NCBI RefSeq assembly: GCF_947500765.1
Contig: NZ_CANMTH010000001.1
Span: 124,001 to 188,000 of the forward strand
Direction: 5' to 3'
Length of the DNA: 64,000 nucleotides
Origin: an uncultured Formosa sp.
GTDB lineage: Bacteria; Bacteroidota; Bacteroidia; Flavobacteriales; Flavobacteriaceae
The translations under genes were made by a program, and so were the position numbers. Shown piece by piece: positions 1 to 9,858 of the stretch. The notes under the pieces are model-generated. The model did not search any database. It saw nothing but the letters and a program-made list of their open reading frames with translations, and was not told the DNA's origin. Numbering within the stretch: position 1 is the stretch's first letter; every line of letters begins with the position of its first letter.

Positions 1-1137
1 TACAAAAAGTACATCTTTTTCACTTGCATAAGCAATAGCATCTCTTACCCAATCACTGTGTGGTGAGTAGTATTTACCAAAACTACCGTTAATAATTTGT
101 GCACCATTATCTACAGCATAACGAATTGCTAAAGCAATATCTTTGTCGTACTCATCTCCATTAGGTACAGCTCTTACGCTCATAATTTTTACATTATTAG
201 CAACACCATTTACACCTAAACCATTGTTACGTTCTGCTGCAATAATTCCTGCAACGTGGGTACCGTGACTTTCAGAATCTTTTACAGGCATAACGTTACC
301 GTTTCCGTAACCAACATCTGTTAAATCGTCTGGATTATCTCCTGTTTTTCTGCCTTGTAATTTAATATTAAGGTTATAGTTTAAACGTTCAGAAATACTT
401 TCAAGACCGTTGTTTAAATCTTTTTTAGCAGCATTTACATCTTCAAAACCAAGACCTAAAATATATTTTCCAATAGCCACTGCTGTTGTTAAATCTTCGT
501 TATCTCCCGTTTGAATACTTTCAAGATCTGCTAAGTTATAATCTGATTTATTTAATTTTGCAGAAATTAATTCATCTGCACCTTTTAATTGTTGTAATAA
601 CTGATCGTATTGCGTTTTATAATTTAAATATTTAGCATACTCTTCGTCATATTCTTTTTTAGCTCTTGCATAATCAGGATTTTTTTCGTCTCCCGTTGCT
701 AAAACTCTTACATATTCTAATTGTTCATCGTAAGTATCTCCTAAGAAGTTCCAACCATGAATATCATCAATATATCCATTTTTATCATCGTCAATTCCAT
801 TGTTAGGAATTTCTTTTTCATTAGTCCAAATTACACCGTCTAAATCTTCGTGTTCGATATCGATACCAGAGTCAATTACGGCAACAATTACGGTTTTACC
901 TTTTTTATCTTTAATAATTTCTGTGTAGGCTTTATCTACACTCATTCCAGGAATTGTATCTTGTATAAGATCTAAATGACCCCAAGTATGTTTTTGAGTA
1001 TCTGTTAAAGGAGAAATTTTTAAGGGTATACTATCTATGTTTTCGATAGGTGTAGAAAGGACTTTAGCACCACCACCACAGCTTGTTAAAAAAGTTGCAG
1101 CAATTGCAGAGAATAGAATTGGTTTAATAAAATTCAT
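1..1137 (-). CDS. S8 family subtilisin-like serine peptidase, lipoprotein (partial)
   Basis: The gene starts at the ATG at 1137 and runs off the left edge, so only the first 379 residues are present. The N-terminus is a lipoprotein signal ending in LTSC (Cys20), so the protein should be exported and lipid-anchored. The catalytic Asp lies in VIDSGID (D89) and the catalytic His in SHGTHVAG (H291); the Ser motif must lie outside the window. About 200 residues separate Asp and His, far more than in classical subtilisins, and part of the insert is charged and probably coiled-coil. Insertions of this kind occur in Bacteroidetes S8 peptidases. It lies 16 bp downstream of the MBL-fold gene on the same strand and is probably co-transcribed. 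The substrate is unknown. Confidence 0.9.
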   Translation of the reverse strand, partial: MNFIKPILFSAIAATFLTSCGGGAKVLSTPIENIDSIPLKISPLTDTQKHTWGHLDLIQDTIPGMSVDKAYTEIIKDKKGKTVIVAVIDSGIDIEHEDLDGVIWTNEKEIPNNGIDDDKNGYIDDIHGWNFLGDTYDEQLEYVRVLATGDEKNPDYARAKKEYDEEYAKYLNYKTQYDQLLQQLKGADELISAKLNKSDYNLADLESIQTGDNEDLTTAVAIGKYILGLGFEDVNAAKKDLNNGLESISERLNYNLNIKLQGRKTGDNPDDLTDVGYGNGNVMPVKDSESHGTHVAGIIAAERNNGLGVNGVANNVKIMSVRAVPNGDEYDKDIALAIRYAVDNGAQIINGSFGKYYSPHSDWVRDAIAYASEKDVLFV

Positions 1138-1153
1138 GTGTTTATTAATATGT

Positions 1154-2014
1154 TTAATTAAAAATGTCTTTACAAGTGTACGTGTCTTTTAAACGTACGC
1201 CTTTTTCTGTATGCTTTAGAGTGATTATTTCGTTGTGAGCATCGTGCTCCAAAAATAGGTAATAATTATTATCGGCTGCTAGATTTAAAAATTTTTCTTT
1301 CTCATTAAGAGTTATAAGCGGTCTTGTATCGTAACCTACAACATAAGGCAGTGGAATATGTCCTGCAGTTGGTAATAAATCGGCCATAAAGACAATGGTT
1401 TTATCTTTGTATTTAAGTTGAGGAATCATTTGTTTATCGGTATGTCCGTCTACAAATAAAATATCAAATCCGAGTTCACTATTTTTTAATAAATCTTGTT
1501 TTGGAAGTGCTGTAAATTTTAACTGACCACTTTCTTGTATTGGAATAATATTTTCTTTAAAAAAGGATGCTTTTTCTCTCACATTAGGCTGAGTAGCCCA
1601 TAACCAGTGGTCTTCATTACTCCAAAAATGAGCATTTTTAAAAGCAGGTTCGTAGCCTGTTCGGTCTTTATTCCATTGAATACTGCCACCAACATGATCG
1701 AAATGTAAATGTGTTAAAAACACATCTGTAATATCGTCTCTATGAAATCCGTATTGCTTAAGAGAAGCATCTATAGAATGATTTCCCCAAAGTGAATAAT
1801 ATCCAAAAAACTTATCAGATTGTTTATCTCCCATTCCTGTATCTACCAAAATAAGTCTGTTCCCATCTTCTATTAATAACGATCTTGCAGCTATATCGAT
1901 TAAATTATTAGAATCTGCTGGATTTGTTTTTTGCCAAATAGATTTAGGAACAACACCAAACATTGCACCACCATCTAGTTTAAAATTTCCAGTTTCAATA
2001 GGATATAAATTCAT
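1154..2014 (-). CDS. MBL-fold metallo-hydrolase
   Basis: The product is 286 residues with the metallo-beta-lactamase zinc motif HLHFDH (H102, H104, D106, H107), further His/Asp ligands in DGHTDKQ and FMADLLP, and a C-terminal LEHDAH. No signal peptide is visible, so it should be cytoplasmic. The layout resembles the AHL-lactonase-like branch of the superfamily, but the substrate cannot be assigned: lactones, thioesters and other esters are all possible. It precedes the S8 peptidase on the minus strand and is divergent from the antiporter gene. The family is clear; the reaction is not. Confidence 0.8.
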   Translation of the reverse strand: MNLYPIETGNFKLDGGAMFGVVPKSIWQKTNPADSNNLIDIAARSLLIEDGNRLILVDTGMGDKQSDKFFGYYSLWGNHSIDASLKQYGFHRDDITDVFLTHLHFDHVGGSIQWNKDRTGYEPAFKNAHFWSNEDHWLWATQPNVREKASFFKENIIPIQESGQLKFTALPKQDLLKNSELGFDILFVDGHTDKQMIPQLKYKDKTIVFMADLLPTAGHIPLPYVVGYDTRPLITLNEKEKFLNLAADNNYYLFLEHDAHNEIITLKHTEKGVRLKDTYTCKDIFN

Positions 2015-2082
2015 GTCTTTTAATTTTAAACCGTAAAGTTAAAAATAGTGAGGTAGTTTTAAGTAAATGTTATTTTTTATTG

Positions 2083-2106
2083 GGTCTTTTTTAACATAAA
2101 AAGACC
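2083..2106. promoter_or_regulatory. Inverted repeat in a divergent intergenic region
   Basis: GGTCTTTTT at 2083-2091 is repeated in inverse orientation at 2098-2106 across a 6-nt spacer, between the divergent MBL-fold and antiporter genes. No T-run follows on either strand, so it is not an obvious terminator. It could be an operator or a leader hairpin. The role is inferred from position only. Confidence 0.3.
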
Positions 2107-2162
2107 ATGTCTCACTCAAATAAACTAAAACTTTTATATATTCACCTTAGAAAAAATGATTG

Positions 2163-3998
2163 ATGTTAGAACTTGCAGGAATAATTATATTAGGGATATT
2201 AGCGCAATGGGTAGCTTGGAAATTTAAAATACCAGCTATTTTGCCTTTAATACTTATTGGATTGTTAGTTGGGCCAATTGCGGCCGAGTTTTTTTCTCAA
2301 GATGGCTCGAAATGGATAGAGCCTATTTGGAATGGACGTGAAGGTTTATTTCCAGGAGAAAGTTTATTTTATTTTGTCTCGCTAGCCATAAGTATTATTT
2401 TATTTGAAGGTGGTTTAACGTTAAAATTAAACGAAATTAAAAACGTGGCACCAGCCATAACAAAACTAATTACCTTAGGGTCTGCAGTAACCTTTTTTGG
2501 TGCTGCTATTGCTGCACATTATACGTTTTATTTGAGTTGGGAAATATCGTTTCTATTTTCTGGTTTAATTATAGTTACAGGACCAACCGTAATTACTCCA
2601 ATTTTAAGAAATATTCCATTACCAAAAGATGTCTCTGCGGTGTTAAAATGGGAAGGAATTTTAATAGATCCTATTGGGGCATTAATTGCCGTTTTGGTTT
2701 TCGAATTTATTAGTGTAGATGCTGGTGGAGAATTTACTAAACGTGCCTTTATAGAATTTGGAAAAATTGTATTATTTGGGTTTACTTTCGGGTTTACATT
2801 TGCACATGCTTTAAATACCATTATTAATAAAAAATGGATTCCGCATTACCTATTAAATGTGTTTGCTTTAGCCTCTGTTTTAGGTGTTTTTGTATTGTCT
2901 GATTCTTTTGCTCACGAATCTGGACTTTTAGCTGTAGTAGTTATGGGAATGGTTTTAGGAAATTCTAAATCGCCTTACTTAAAAGAACTACTTTATTTTA
3001 AAGAATCACTTAGTATATTATTAATTTCTATACTATTTATTTTATTAGCAGCGAATATAAATATGAGTGATTTATTACTAATTTATAATTGGAATACAGC
3101 CGTTTTATTTGCTATTGTAGTATTTCTAATTAGACCTATCGCGGTGTTTATAAGTACATATAAATCGTCTTTAAAACTTAAAGAAAAGTTATTTATTAGT
3201 TGGGTTGGACCTCGTGGTATTGTTGCTGCTGGTATAGCTTCGTTATTTGGTTTAAAATTAGCAAAAAGCGGTATTCAGGATGCCGAATATATTACACCTT
3301 TAGTATTTATGATTGTACTTGGAACAGTACTTTTAAATGCGACTACAGCACGTTTATTTGCTAAATTAGTTGGCGTGTTTTTGAAAAATTCTGAAGGTAT
3401 TTTAATTGTTGGTGCTTCTAAATTATCGCGTTTAATTGGTCATTATTTAGAACAAAACGGACGCCATGTGGTTATGATAGATAGTAATCCTTTAAACATT
3501 AAAAAGAGTGAAGAATTAGGGTTAGAAGCTATAAATACCAACATTTATTCTGATACGTTAATGGATAATATTGAATTGAATGATGTTGGATTTCTTATGG
3601 CATTAACAGCCAGTTCCGATATTAACAAATACGCTATTAATAAGTTTAGTAAGCAATTTGGTGAAAATGGATCATTCAGGTTATTAACGGCTGATGAGAT
3701 GAATAATGTTGATATAATTCCGCCGGAAGGCTTATTTTCTCAAACAGACGATTTTAATTCCCTAAGCGAAGTAACTCGTAAATATCCTGCGATAAACGAA
3801 ATTGAAATTAAAGACAAAACTCATTTTATTAATTTATTGAATATTAGTGATTCTGATAAAGATATTATTCCTCTTTTTGTAAAAAACCATAATGGTATTT
3901 TAGATATTATTTCATCTTCAAATAAAGATAAACATGCTATAGAATCTGGTTATATTTTAGTGTATTTAGGAAAACCTTTCGATGTAGAGAAAATGTAA
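2163..3998 (+). CDS. Cation:proton antiporter (CPA family) with C-terminal TrkA-N-like domain
   Basis: This 611-residue membrane protein has about a dozen hydrophobic segments in residues 1-405, followed by a soluble nucleotide-binding part from about residue 415 (ILIVGASKLSRLIGHYLE, a Rossmann glycine-rich start as in TrkA-N). Membrane motifs such as IVTGPTVITPIL, DPIGALIAVLVFE and SWVGPRGIVAAG are typical of the Na+/H+ exchanger domain. It should exchange Na+ or K+ for protons, with the soluble domain sensing nucleotide. A TTG lies directly before the chosen ATG at 2163. It is a single-gene unit closed by a strong terminator at 4023-4058. Confidence 0.9.
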   Translation: MLELAGIIILGILAQWVAWKFKIPAILPLILIGLLVGPIAAEFFSQDGSKWIEPIWNGREGLFPGESLFYFVSLAISIILFEGGLTLKLNEIKNVAPAITKLITLGSAVTFFGAAIAAHYTFYLSWEISFLFSGLIIVTGPTVITPILRNIPLPKDVSAVLKWEGILIDPIGALIAVLVFEFISVDAGGEFTKRAFIEFGKIVLFGFTFGFTFAHALNTIINKKWIPHYLLNVFALASVLGVFVLSDSFAHESGLLAVVVMGMVLGNSKSPYLKELLYFKESLSILLISILFILLAANINMSDLLLIYNWNTAVLFAIVVFLIRPIAVFISTYKSSLKLKEKLFISWVGPRGIVAAGIASLFGLKLAKSGIQDAEYITPLVFMIVLGTVLLNATTARLFAKLVGVFLKNSEGILIVGASKLSRLIGHYLEQNGRHVVMIDSNPLNIKKSEELGLEAINTNIYSDTLMDNIELNDVGFLMALTASSDINKYAINKFSKQFGENGSFRLLTADEMNNVDIIPPEGLFSQTDDFNSLSEVTRKYPAINEIEIKDKTHFINLLNISDSDKDIIPLFVKNHNGILDIISSSNKDKHAIESGYILVYLGKPFDVEKM

Positions 3999-4022
3999 TT
4001 TTTTTACTTTTAAAAAGAATAT

Positions 4023-4058
4023 AAACGCTCGTGAAGATTATTCACGAGCGTTTTTTTT
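4023..4058. terminator. Strong Rho-independent terminator between convergent genes
   Basis: A perfect 13-bp stem (4023-4035 with 4041-4053) encloses a 5-nt loop and runs into eight T on the plus strand. It ends the antiporter gene. The palindrome can also act for the convergent glycogen operon ending at 4080, although the T-run on that side is poorer. Confidence 0.92.
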
Positions 4059-4079
4059 ATGTGTTTAAATTGTATGTGA

Positions 4080-6482
4080 TTACATAATATGTATTTCGGT
4101 AAAGTTTTTATCAACAGTTAATTGATAACTTGTTTTCACGTCGTTTAATGCTTTTAAATCAATTTCTACATTATCAATTTCTATTTTAGAGATATTGAAA
4201 GGCATTCCTATAAGTTTTAATTTAAAGCGTGTATAAGGTGTTGTAAACTTACCAGATGTATGTTGCTGTATAATTAACTCGTTAGGTTTACCATTAAGCT
4301 TAAACTTGCTTAAATTATAGCGTCCTTTTGTGTAATCGTAACCGTCATGTATATCGTCGAATAATAGAGATTGTTCTTTTCCTAATTTGTAATGTACTTC
4401 TAGAGTAATCTCATCAAATTCTTTTTCGCCTACATATTGTTGTATTGGATACTTTGGAATAATACTTCCTTCTTTTATAAAGATTGGCATGGTGTCTAAA
4501 TCGGTATCTACCCAAATTTCTTTACCACCTTGAACAAGTTGTTGTGTCCAGTAATTATACCAATTTCCACGCGGAATATACATACGGCGTCCTTTAGAAT
4601 TTGGTTCTAAAATAGGGCAAACCAAAATGTTGTTTCCGTAAACAAATTCATCTGTACGGTAATGGGTTTGTATGTCTTCTTGATCGTAAAGCACAAGCGA
4701 TTTTAAAATGGGAATACCTTCGTCTAAATATTGCCAAAAAGCGGTGTATAAATAGGGTAAAAGCTGGTAACGTAATTCTATAAAGCTACGAACTATATCT
4801 GTTACTTCGTCTCCAAACATCCAGGGTTCTTGCTCGCCATGATCTCCAGAAGAGTGTGTTCTACAAAACGGATGAAATACGCCTAACTGAATCCAACGGG
4901 TGTATAATTCGCCATTAGGTTGTTCTGCAAAGCCTCCAATATCACTGCCTATAAACGAAAATCCTGAAAGCGACATGCGTTGTGCTTGTACGTTAGCAAT
5001 CCATAAATGTTCCCAACTTGCAACGTTATCTCCGGTCCATGAAGAGGTATAACGTTGTGTTCCTGAATACGCCGCTCTTGTTATAACAAATGGACGTTTT
5101 GGGTATGCAAATTTCTTTAAACCGTGATAGGTTGCTCGGGCCATTTGCATGCCGTATACATTATGTGCTTTTCTATGGCTACAAGGGTTGCCTTCGTAGT
5201 CGTGGCGTACATCGTCAGGGAATGTTTTGTTAGGAACTTCCATAATGGCTGGCTCGTTCATATCATTCCAAACACCTCTTACTCCTATATCTTCGACAAG
5301 TTCTTTAAATAAATCGGACCACCAATCTCTGACTTCTTTTTTTGTGAAATCTGGAAAATAGCATTGTCCTGGCCAAACTTTCCCTTTCATATATGGACCA
5401 TCTCCACGTTTACAAAAATAATCATTGTCTAATGCTTCTTTAAAAACATGATATTCGGGATCTATTTTAATTCCAGGATCTATAATAACAATGGTTTTAA
5501 AGCCATCGTCTGCTAATTCTTTAACCATCCGTTTTGGATCTGGAAAATAGTCCTTGTTCCAAGTAAAACAACGAAAACCATCCATATAATCGATGTCTAA
5601 ATAAATGGCATCGCACGGAATTTTTAATGTTCTAAATTTTGAAGTAATTTCTTTGACTTTAGATTCTGGATAATAACTCCATTTACATTGATGATAACCT
5701 AAAGACCAAAGTGCTGGTAATTGATGTGGTTTTCCTGTTAAATCTGTATAATTGGCTACAACATCTGTCATTTTTGGACCGTACATGAAGTAGTAATTCA
5801 TTTCTCCTCCATAAGCCCAGAAACTGGTTATATTTTTACGTTCGTTTGCAAAATCGAAACACGATTTAAACGAATTATCAAAAAATATACCATAAGATTT
5901 ACCATGATGTAAACCGGTGTAAAAAGGGATTGCTTTGTATAATGGATCTGTATGTTTACCAAAGGCAAAGGAGTCTGAAACCCAATTTTCGAAACGTTTT
6001 CCTTTTAAATTTAAATGATCGGGCTTGTCTCCTAAACCGTAATAACTTTCACCGTCGTTAGAGACTTTACTCATTTTTACAATATTACCACCAAATTCGT
6101 AACATTCTTCCCAATGATAACCTAATTCATCTTGAGAAATTAAAGTATGGTCTAAAGCATCAAATAATGAGATATTTAAATTGCTTTTATCAATCTTACA
6201 AATCAATTTTGAAGTGGTTACAATATAAAAATTATCAACGTCTTCAACCTCTAAATGATTATAACCTGTACTTGCATATTTTGTAATGGCGTATGAGAAG
6301 TCTTTTTCGAAATTAGGAAAAGTAGAATATCTAAAACGCAATACACTATCGCGAACAATTGTAAGTTGTAACCCCACTCCATTTTCTGTTTTAAAAAGAA
6401 GTGTATCTATGTTTTTTTCGTAAAAAACAATATGATTAGGATATTGATCTCCCTTTTTTTCTAATTCAGTATTTGTAATCAT
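4080..6482 (-). CDS. Glycoside hydrolase family 31 alpha-glucosidase
   Basis: The product is 800 residues, the usual GH31 length. The family nucleophile signature WNDMNEP sits at residues 405-411 (nucleophile D407), and the acid/base aspartate is D485 in TGDNVASW. An N-terminal beta-sandwich precedes the barrel, and beta-domains with a DUF5110-like region follow. No signal peptide is visible, so it should act in the cytoplasm, releasing glucose from the non-reducing ends of alpha-glucans or maltodextrins. It is the last gene of the glgA-glgC-glgB series, 138 bp after glgB. The context therefore suggests turnover of glycogen or its branches. Alpha-xylosidase or transglucosidase activity cannot be excluded. 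Confidence 0.92.
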   Translation of the reverse strand: MITNTELEKKGDQYPNHIVFYEKNIDTLLFKTENGVGLQLTIVRDSVLRFRYSTFPNFEKDFSYAITKYASTGYNHLEVEDVDNFYIVTTSKLICKIDKSNLNISLFDALDHTLISQDELGYHWEECYEFGGNIVKMSKVSNDGESYYGLGDKPDHLNLKGKRFENWVSDSFAFGKHTDPLYKAIPFYTGLHHGKSYGIFFDNSFKSCFDFANERKNITSFWAYGGEMNYYFMYGPKMTDVVANYTDLTGKPHQLPALWSLGYHQCKWSYYPESKVKEITSKFRTLKIPCDAIYLDIDYMDGFRCFTWNKDYFPDPKRMVKELADDGFKTIVIIDPGIKIDPEYHVFKEALDNDYFCKRGDGPYMKGKVWPGQCYFPDFTKKEVRDWWSDLFKELVEDIGVRGVWNDMNEPAIMEVPNKTFPDDVRHDYEGNPCSHRKAHNVYGMQMARATYHGLKKFAYPKRPFVITRAAYSGTQRYTSSWTGDNVASWEHLWIANVQAQRMSLSGFSFIGSDIGGFAEQPNGELYTRWIQLGVFHPFCRTHSSGDHGEQEPWMFGDEVTDIVRSFIELRYQLLPYLYTAFWQYLDEGIPILKSLVLYDQEDIQTHYRTDEFVYGNNILVCPILEPNSKGRRMYIPRGNWYNYWTQQLVQGGKEIWVDTDLDTMPIFIKEGSIIPKYPIQQYVGEKEFDEITLEVHYKLGKEQSLLFDDIHDGYDYTKGRYNLSKFKLNGKPNELIIQQHTSGKFTTPYTRFKLKLIGMPFNISKIEIDNVEIDLKALNDVKTSYQLTVDKNFTEIHIM

Positions 6483-6620
6483 GATATATTAATTAGGATA
6501 TAATATAAACCTAGTTTTTTAGACTATTATATCCTTTCTTTTTATTAAAATTAAGCGTATTTTTTAATTTAAAGGATAATCTTTATGTTCTAAAATTTTA
6601 CATATTACAAAATACTGTAT

Positions 6621-8531
6621 TTACTTATATTTGAAAATACTAATTGCTAAAGGAGGTACGGTTATAGACGCCATAAATGGTTTATTATTCCATGTTTCCT
6701 TTTTAGCTTTTATAGGTTTTACATTTAGTATTCCGCTACCACCATATACTGTATTATCGCTATTAAAAACTTCTATTAAACTGCCTTTTCTAGGCACTCC
6801 AATATCGTAGTTTTTATGACTATTTGGTGTGAAATTACAGACCACGATAAGGTCGTTTTCTGGGTCGTGTCCTTTTCTTATATAAGATATTACTGCATTT
6901 TGATGATCATCGTAACTAATCCATTCAAATCCATCTTGGCTAAATCCTTTTTCGTATAAAGCCGGCGTATTTTGATAGAGTGTATTTAAAGTTTTTAAAT
7001 AATTTTTAGTATTTATATGTGGTTCAAATTCTAATAAACTCCAATCTAAACTACTTAGTGAATTCCATTCGTTATATTGTCCAAACTCAGACCCCATAAA
7101 CAGTAATTTTGTTCCGGGATGTGTGTACATATAGCCATACATTAATCTTAAATTGGCAAAACGTTGCCATTCGTCTCCAGGCATTCTACCTAATACAGAG
7201 TTTTTACCATACACAACCTCGTCATGAGAAATAGGTAACATAAAATGTTCTGAAAAAGCGTAGGCTAAACTAAATGTAATATCGTTTTGATGATAACTTC
7301 TATAAATTGGATCCTTTTTAAAATAATTTAAGGTATCGTGCATCCAACCCATCATCCATTTCATTCCAAAACCTAATCCGCCATGTTCCACTTTGTTGGT
7401 TACACCGGTATAGGCTGTAGATTCTTCGGCTATGGTTTGTATGCCATTAAACATAGAATATACGGCTTCATTACATTCTTTTAAAAATGAAACTGCTGCT
7501 AGATTTTCGTTGCCACCATAAATATTTGGTTCCCATTCACCTTCTTCTCTAGAATAATCTAGGTAAATCATAGATGCCACAGCATCTACTCGTAAGGCAT
7601 CTATATGGTAATTTTGAAGCCAATATACTGCGTTACTTATTAAAAAGGAACGGACTTCTGGGCGTTCGTAATTAAAAATTAAACTTTTCCAATCCGGATG
7701 ATAGCCTTTTCTAACATCGGGATGTTCGTAAAGATTTGAGCCGTCAAAATTTCCTAAACCATGAGCATCTGATGGGAAATGGGAAGGAACCCAATCTAAA
7801 ATTACACCAATATCTGCTTTATGGAATGCATCAATTAAACCCATAAATTCTTGAGGTGTCCCAAACCTAGATGTAGGTGCAAAGTATCCTGTAATTTGAT
7901 ATCCCCAAGATGGATCGTAAGGATATTCCATGATAGGCATAAACTCTACATGTGTGAAATTCAGGTCTTTTACATAATCTACTAAAGTCTTAGAAAGCTC
8001 GGTATAGGTTAAAAAACGATCTTCTTCAACATTACGCATCCAAGAACCTAAATGAACCTCGTATACAGCATATGGTCTGTCTAAACCATTTTTTTCATTT
8101 CGGTAAGACATCCAACTTTTGTCTTTCCATTTATAGTCTGAATTGTCCCAAACTACAGAAGCAGTTTTTGGAGGCTGCTCGCAACGTATACCATACGGAT
8201 CTGCTTTTTCTGTTCTTATATCGTTATTATTGCTAGTAATAGCATACTTATACAAACTTCCTTTACCAATTTTTGGAATAAACCCTTCCCAAATTCCGCT
8301 GGAATCCCAGCGGACATTTAGAGGGTGTTTTTCTGAGTTCCAAAAGTTAAAATCTCCAATCACAGAAACCGATTTAGCACTAGGTGCCCATACTGCAAAA
8401 TAAGTCCCTTTTACACCTTCGCAGGTGATAATATGTGATCCAAATTTTTCGAATAAATTATAATGTTTCCCAGATTTAAATAAATTAATATCAAAATCGG
8501 TAAATAAGCTAAACGGTTTAACTTTAGTCAT
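6621..8531 (-). CDS. glgB: 1,4-alpha-glucan branching enzyme GlgB
   Basis: This 636-residue GH13 enzyme makes alpha-1,6 branches in glycogen. A CBM48-like N-terminal domain (residues about 30-130, with FAVWAPSAKSVSVIGDFN) precedes the barrel. Conserved regions are DWVPSHF, DALRVDAVA (nucleophile D316), AEEST (E369/E370 region) and PISHDEVV. It is shorter than enterobacterial GlgB because only one N-terminal module is present, as is common in Bacteroidetes. It lies 61 bp after glgC in the glycogen operon and is cytoplasmic. Confidence 0.95.
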   Translation of the reverse strand: MTKVKPFSLFTDFDINLFKSGKHYNLFEKFGSHIITCEGVKGTYFAVWAPSAKSVSVIGDFNFWNSEKHPLNVRWDSSGIWEGFIPKIGKGSLYKYAITSNNNDIRTEKADPYGIRCEQPPKTASVVWDNSDYKWKDKSWMSYRNEKNGLDRPYAVYEVHLGSWMRNVEEDRFLTYTELSKTLVDYVKDLNFTHVEFMPIMEYPYDPSWGYQITGYFAPTSRFGTPQEFMGLIDAFHKADIGVILDWVPSHFPSDAHGLGNFDGSNLYEHPDVRKGYHPDWKSLIFNYERPEVRSFLISNAVYWLQNYHIDALRVDAVASMIYLDYSREEGEWEPNIYGGNENLAAVSFLKECNEAVYSMFNGIQTIAEESTAYTGVTNKVEHGGLGFGMKWMMGWMHDTLNYFKKDPIYRSYHQNDITFSLAYAFSEHFMLPISHDEVVYGKNSVLGRMPGDEWQRFANLRLMYGYMYTHPGTKLLFMGSEFGQYNEWNSLSSLDWSLLEFEPHINTKNYLKTLNTLYQNTPALYEKGFSQDGFEWISYDDHQNAVISYIRKGHDPENDLIVVCNFTPNSHKNYDIGVPRKGSLIEVFNSDNTVYGGSGILNVKPIKAKKETWNNKPFMASITVPPLAISIFKYK

Positions 8532-8592
8532 AGTTGTTTGTTGTAAATCACTTCAAATTAGCTTGACGTGAAAAAATAAGATATTCTAGTAT

Positions 8593-9858
8593 TTATAGTA
8601 CAAACCCTGATGGTACAACAGCGCCTTTTTTAATCACTACAATACCATCTCTAATTACATAAAGATCGGTTTCTGTATCTTCTAAATGTTTACCACCGTT
8701 AATGGTAACATCGTCTCCAATTTTACTGTTTTTGTCAATTATAGCGTTGTTTATTACACAACGTTCGCCTATACCAACAAGAATTTTTATGTGGTTTTTA
8801 TCTATTTCTTCAAGTGTTTCGTAATAATCAGATCCCATAATGTATGAGTTTGTAATTACGGTGTCTTTTCCAATACGTGCTCGAATTCCAATAACAGAAT
8901 GCTCGATTTTAGAGGCTTGAATAATACAGCCTTCAGCAATAACAGCTTTATTTAATGTAGTTCCTGCTAGTTTGGTGGTTGGAAGCATTCTAGCGTGTGT
9001 GTAAATACGCTGATTGGTATCGTACAAATTAAATTTAGGGATATCGTCTGTTAAGCCTAAGTTGGCTTCAAAGAACGATTCTATGGTGCCTATATCTGTC
9101 CAATATCCTTCATATTGATAACTATACACTGGACGTTTCCCAATAGCCTGAGGGATAATTTCTTTACCAAAATCGTTCGTGCTTGGGTCGTTCATTAAAT
9201 CGACTAACAACTGTTTGTTAAATACGTATATACCCATGGACGCTAAGTAATGACGTCCTTCTTTTTTCATGTCTTCACTAACTTCAGATTCCCACCCTTT
9301 AATTAACTCACTATTAGGTTTTTCTATAAATGAAGAAATCATGCTATTTTCATCGGTTTTTAAGATTCCGAAAGATGTCCCGTCTTTAGCATTTACTGGA
9401 TATGTAGCGACACTAATTTCTGCGCCACTTTCAATATGTTTTTCAATTAATTCATTAAAATCCATTTGATATAATTGATCACCAGAAAGGATAAGCGCAT
9501 ACTCAAAATCGTTTCTTAAAAAGTGATGCATACTTTGTCTAACGGCATCTGCAGTGCCTTGAAACCAATTACTATTACTTATAGTTTGCTCGGCAGCCAA
9601 TACATTTACAAACGCAGAACTAAAAAAACTAAAGTGGTAGGTATCTTTAATATGACGGTTTAATGAAGCTGAATTAAACTGTGTTAATACAAACATACGT
9701 TTGATGTCTGAGTTGATACAGTTTGAGATAGGAATATCTACTAATCGATATTTTCCTGCAATTGGAACAGCTGGTTTAGATCTGTCTTCGGTTAAAGGGT
9801 AAAGTCTTGAGCCTTGACCTCCACCTAGAATAATAGATAGTACTTTGTTGTTAATCAT
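8593..9858 (-). CDS. glgC: Glucose-1-phosphate adenylyltransferase GlgC
   Basis: The 421-residue enzyme forms ADP-glucose from ATP and glucose-1-phosphate, the committed step of bacterial glycogen synthesis. The nucleotidyltransferase start GGGQGSRLYPLTEDRSKPAV and the region GKYRLVDIPISNC are diagnostic. The C-terminal part is a left-handed beta-helix with hexapeptide-like repeats, where allosteric effectors bind in this family. Its start codon overlaps the glgA stop by 4 bp, indicating translational coupling. Confidence 0.96.
   Translation of the reverse strand: MINNKVLSIILGGGQGSRLYPLTEDRSKPAVPIAGKYRLVDIPISNCINSDIKRMFVLTQFNSASLNRHIKDTYHFSFFSSAFVNVLAAEQTISNSNWFQGTADAVRQSMHHFLRNDFEYALILSGDQLYQMDFNELIEKHIESGAEISVATYPVNAKDGTSFGILKTDENSMISSFIEKPNSELIKGWESEVSEDMKKEGRHYLASMGIYVFNKQLLVDLMNDPSTNDFGKEIIPQAIGKRPVYSYQYEGYWTDIGTIESFFEANLGLTDDIPKFNLYDTNQRIYTHARMLPTTKLAGTTLNKAVIAEGCIIQASKIEHSVIGIRARIGKDTVITNSYIMGSDYYETLEEIDKNHIKILVGIGERCVINNAIIDKNSKIGDDVTINGGKHLEDTETDLYVIRDGIVVIKKGAVVPSGFVL

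Noticed and set aside
2083..2106. Inverted repeat as a bidirectional terminator
   Set aside because: It sits between divergent starts, not ends, and has no T-run.
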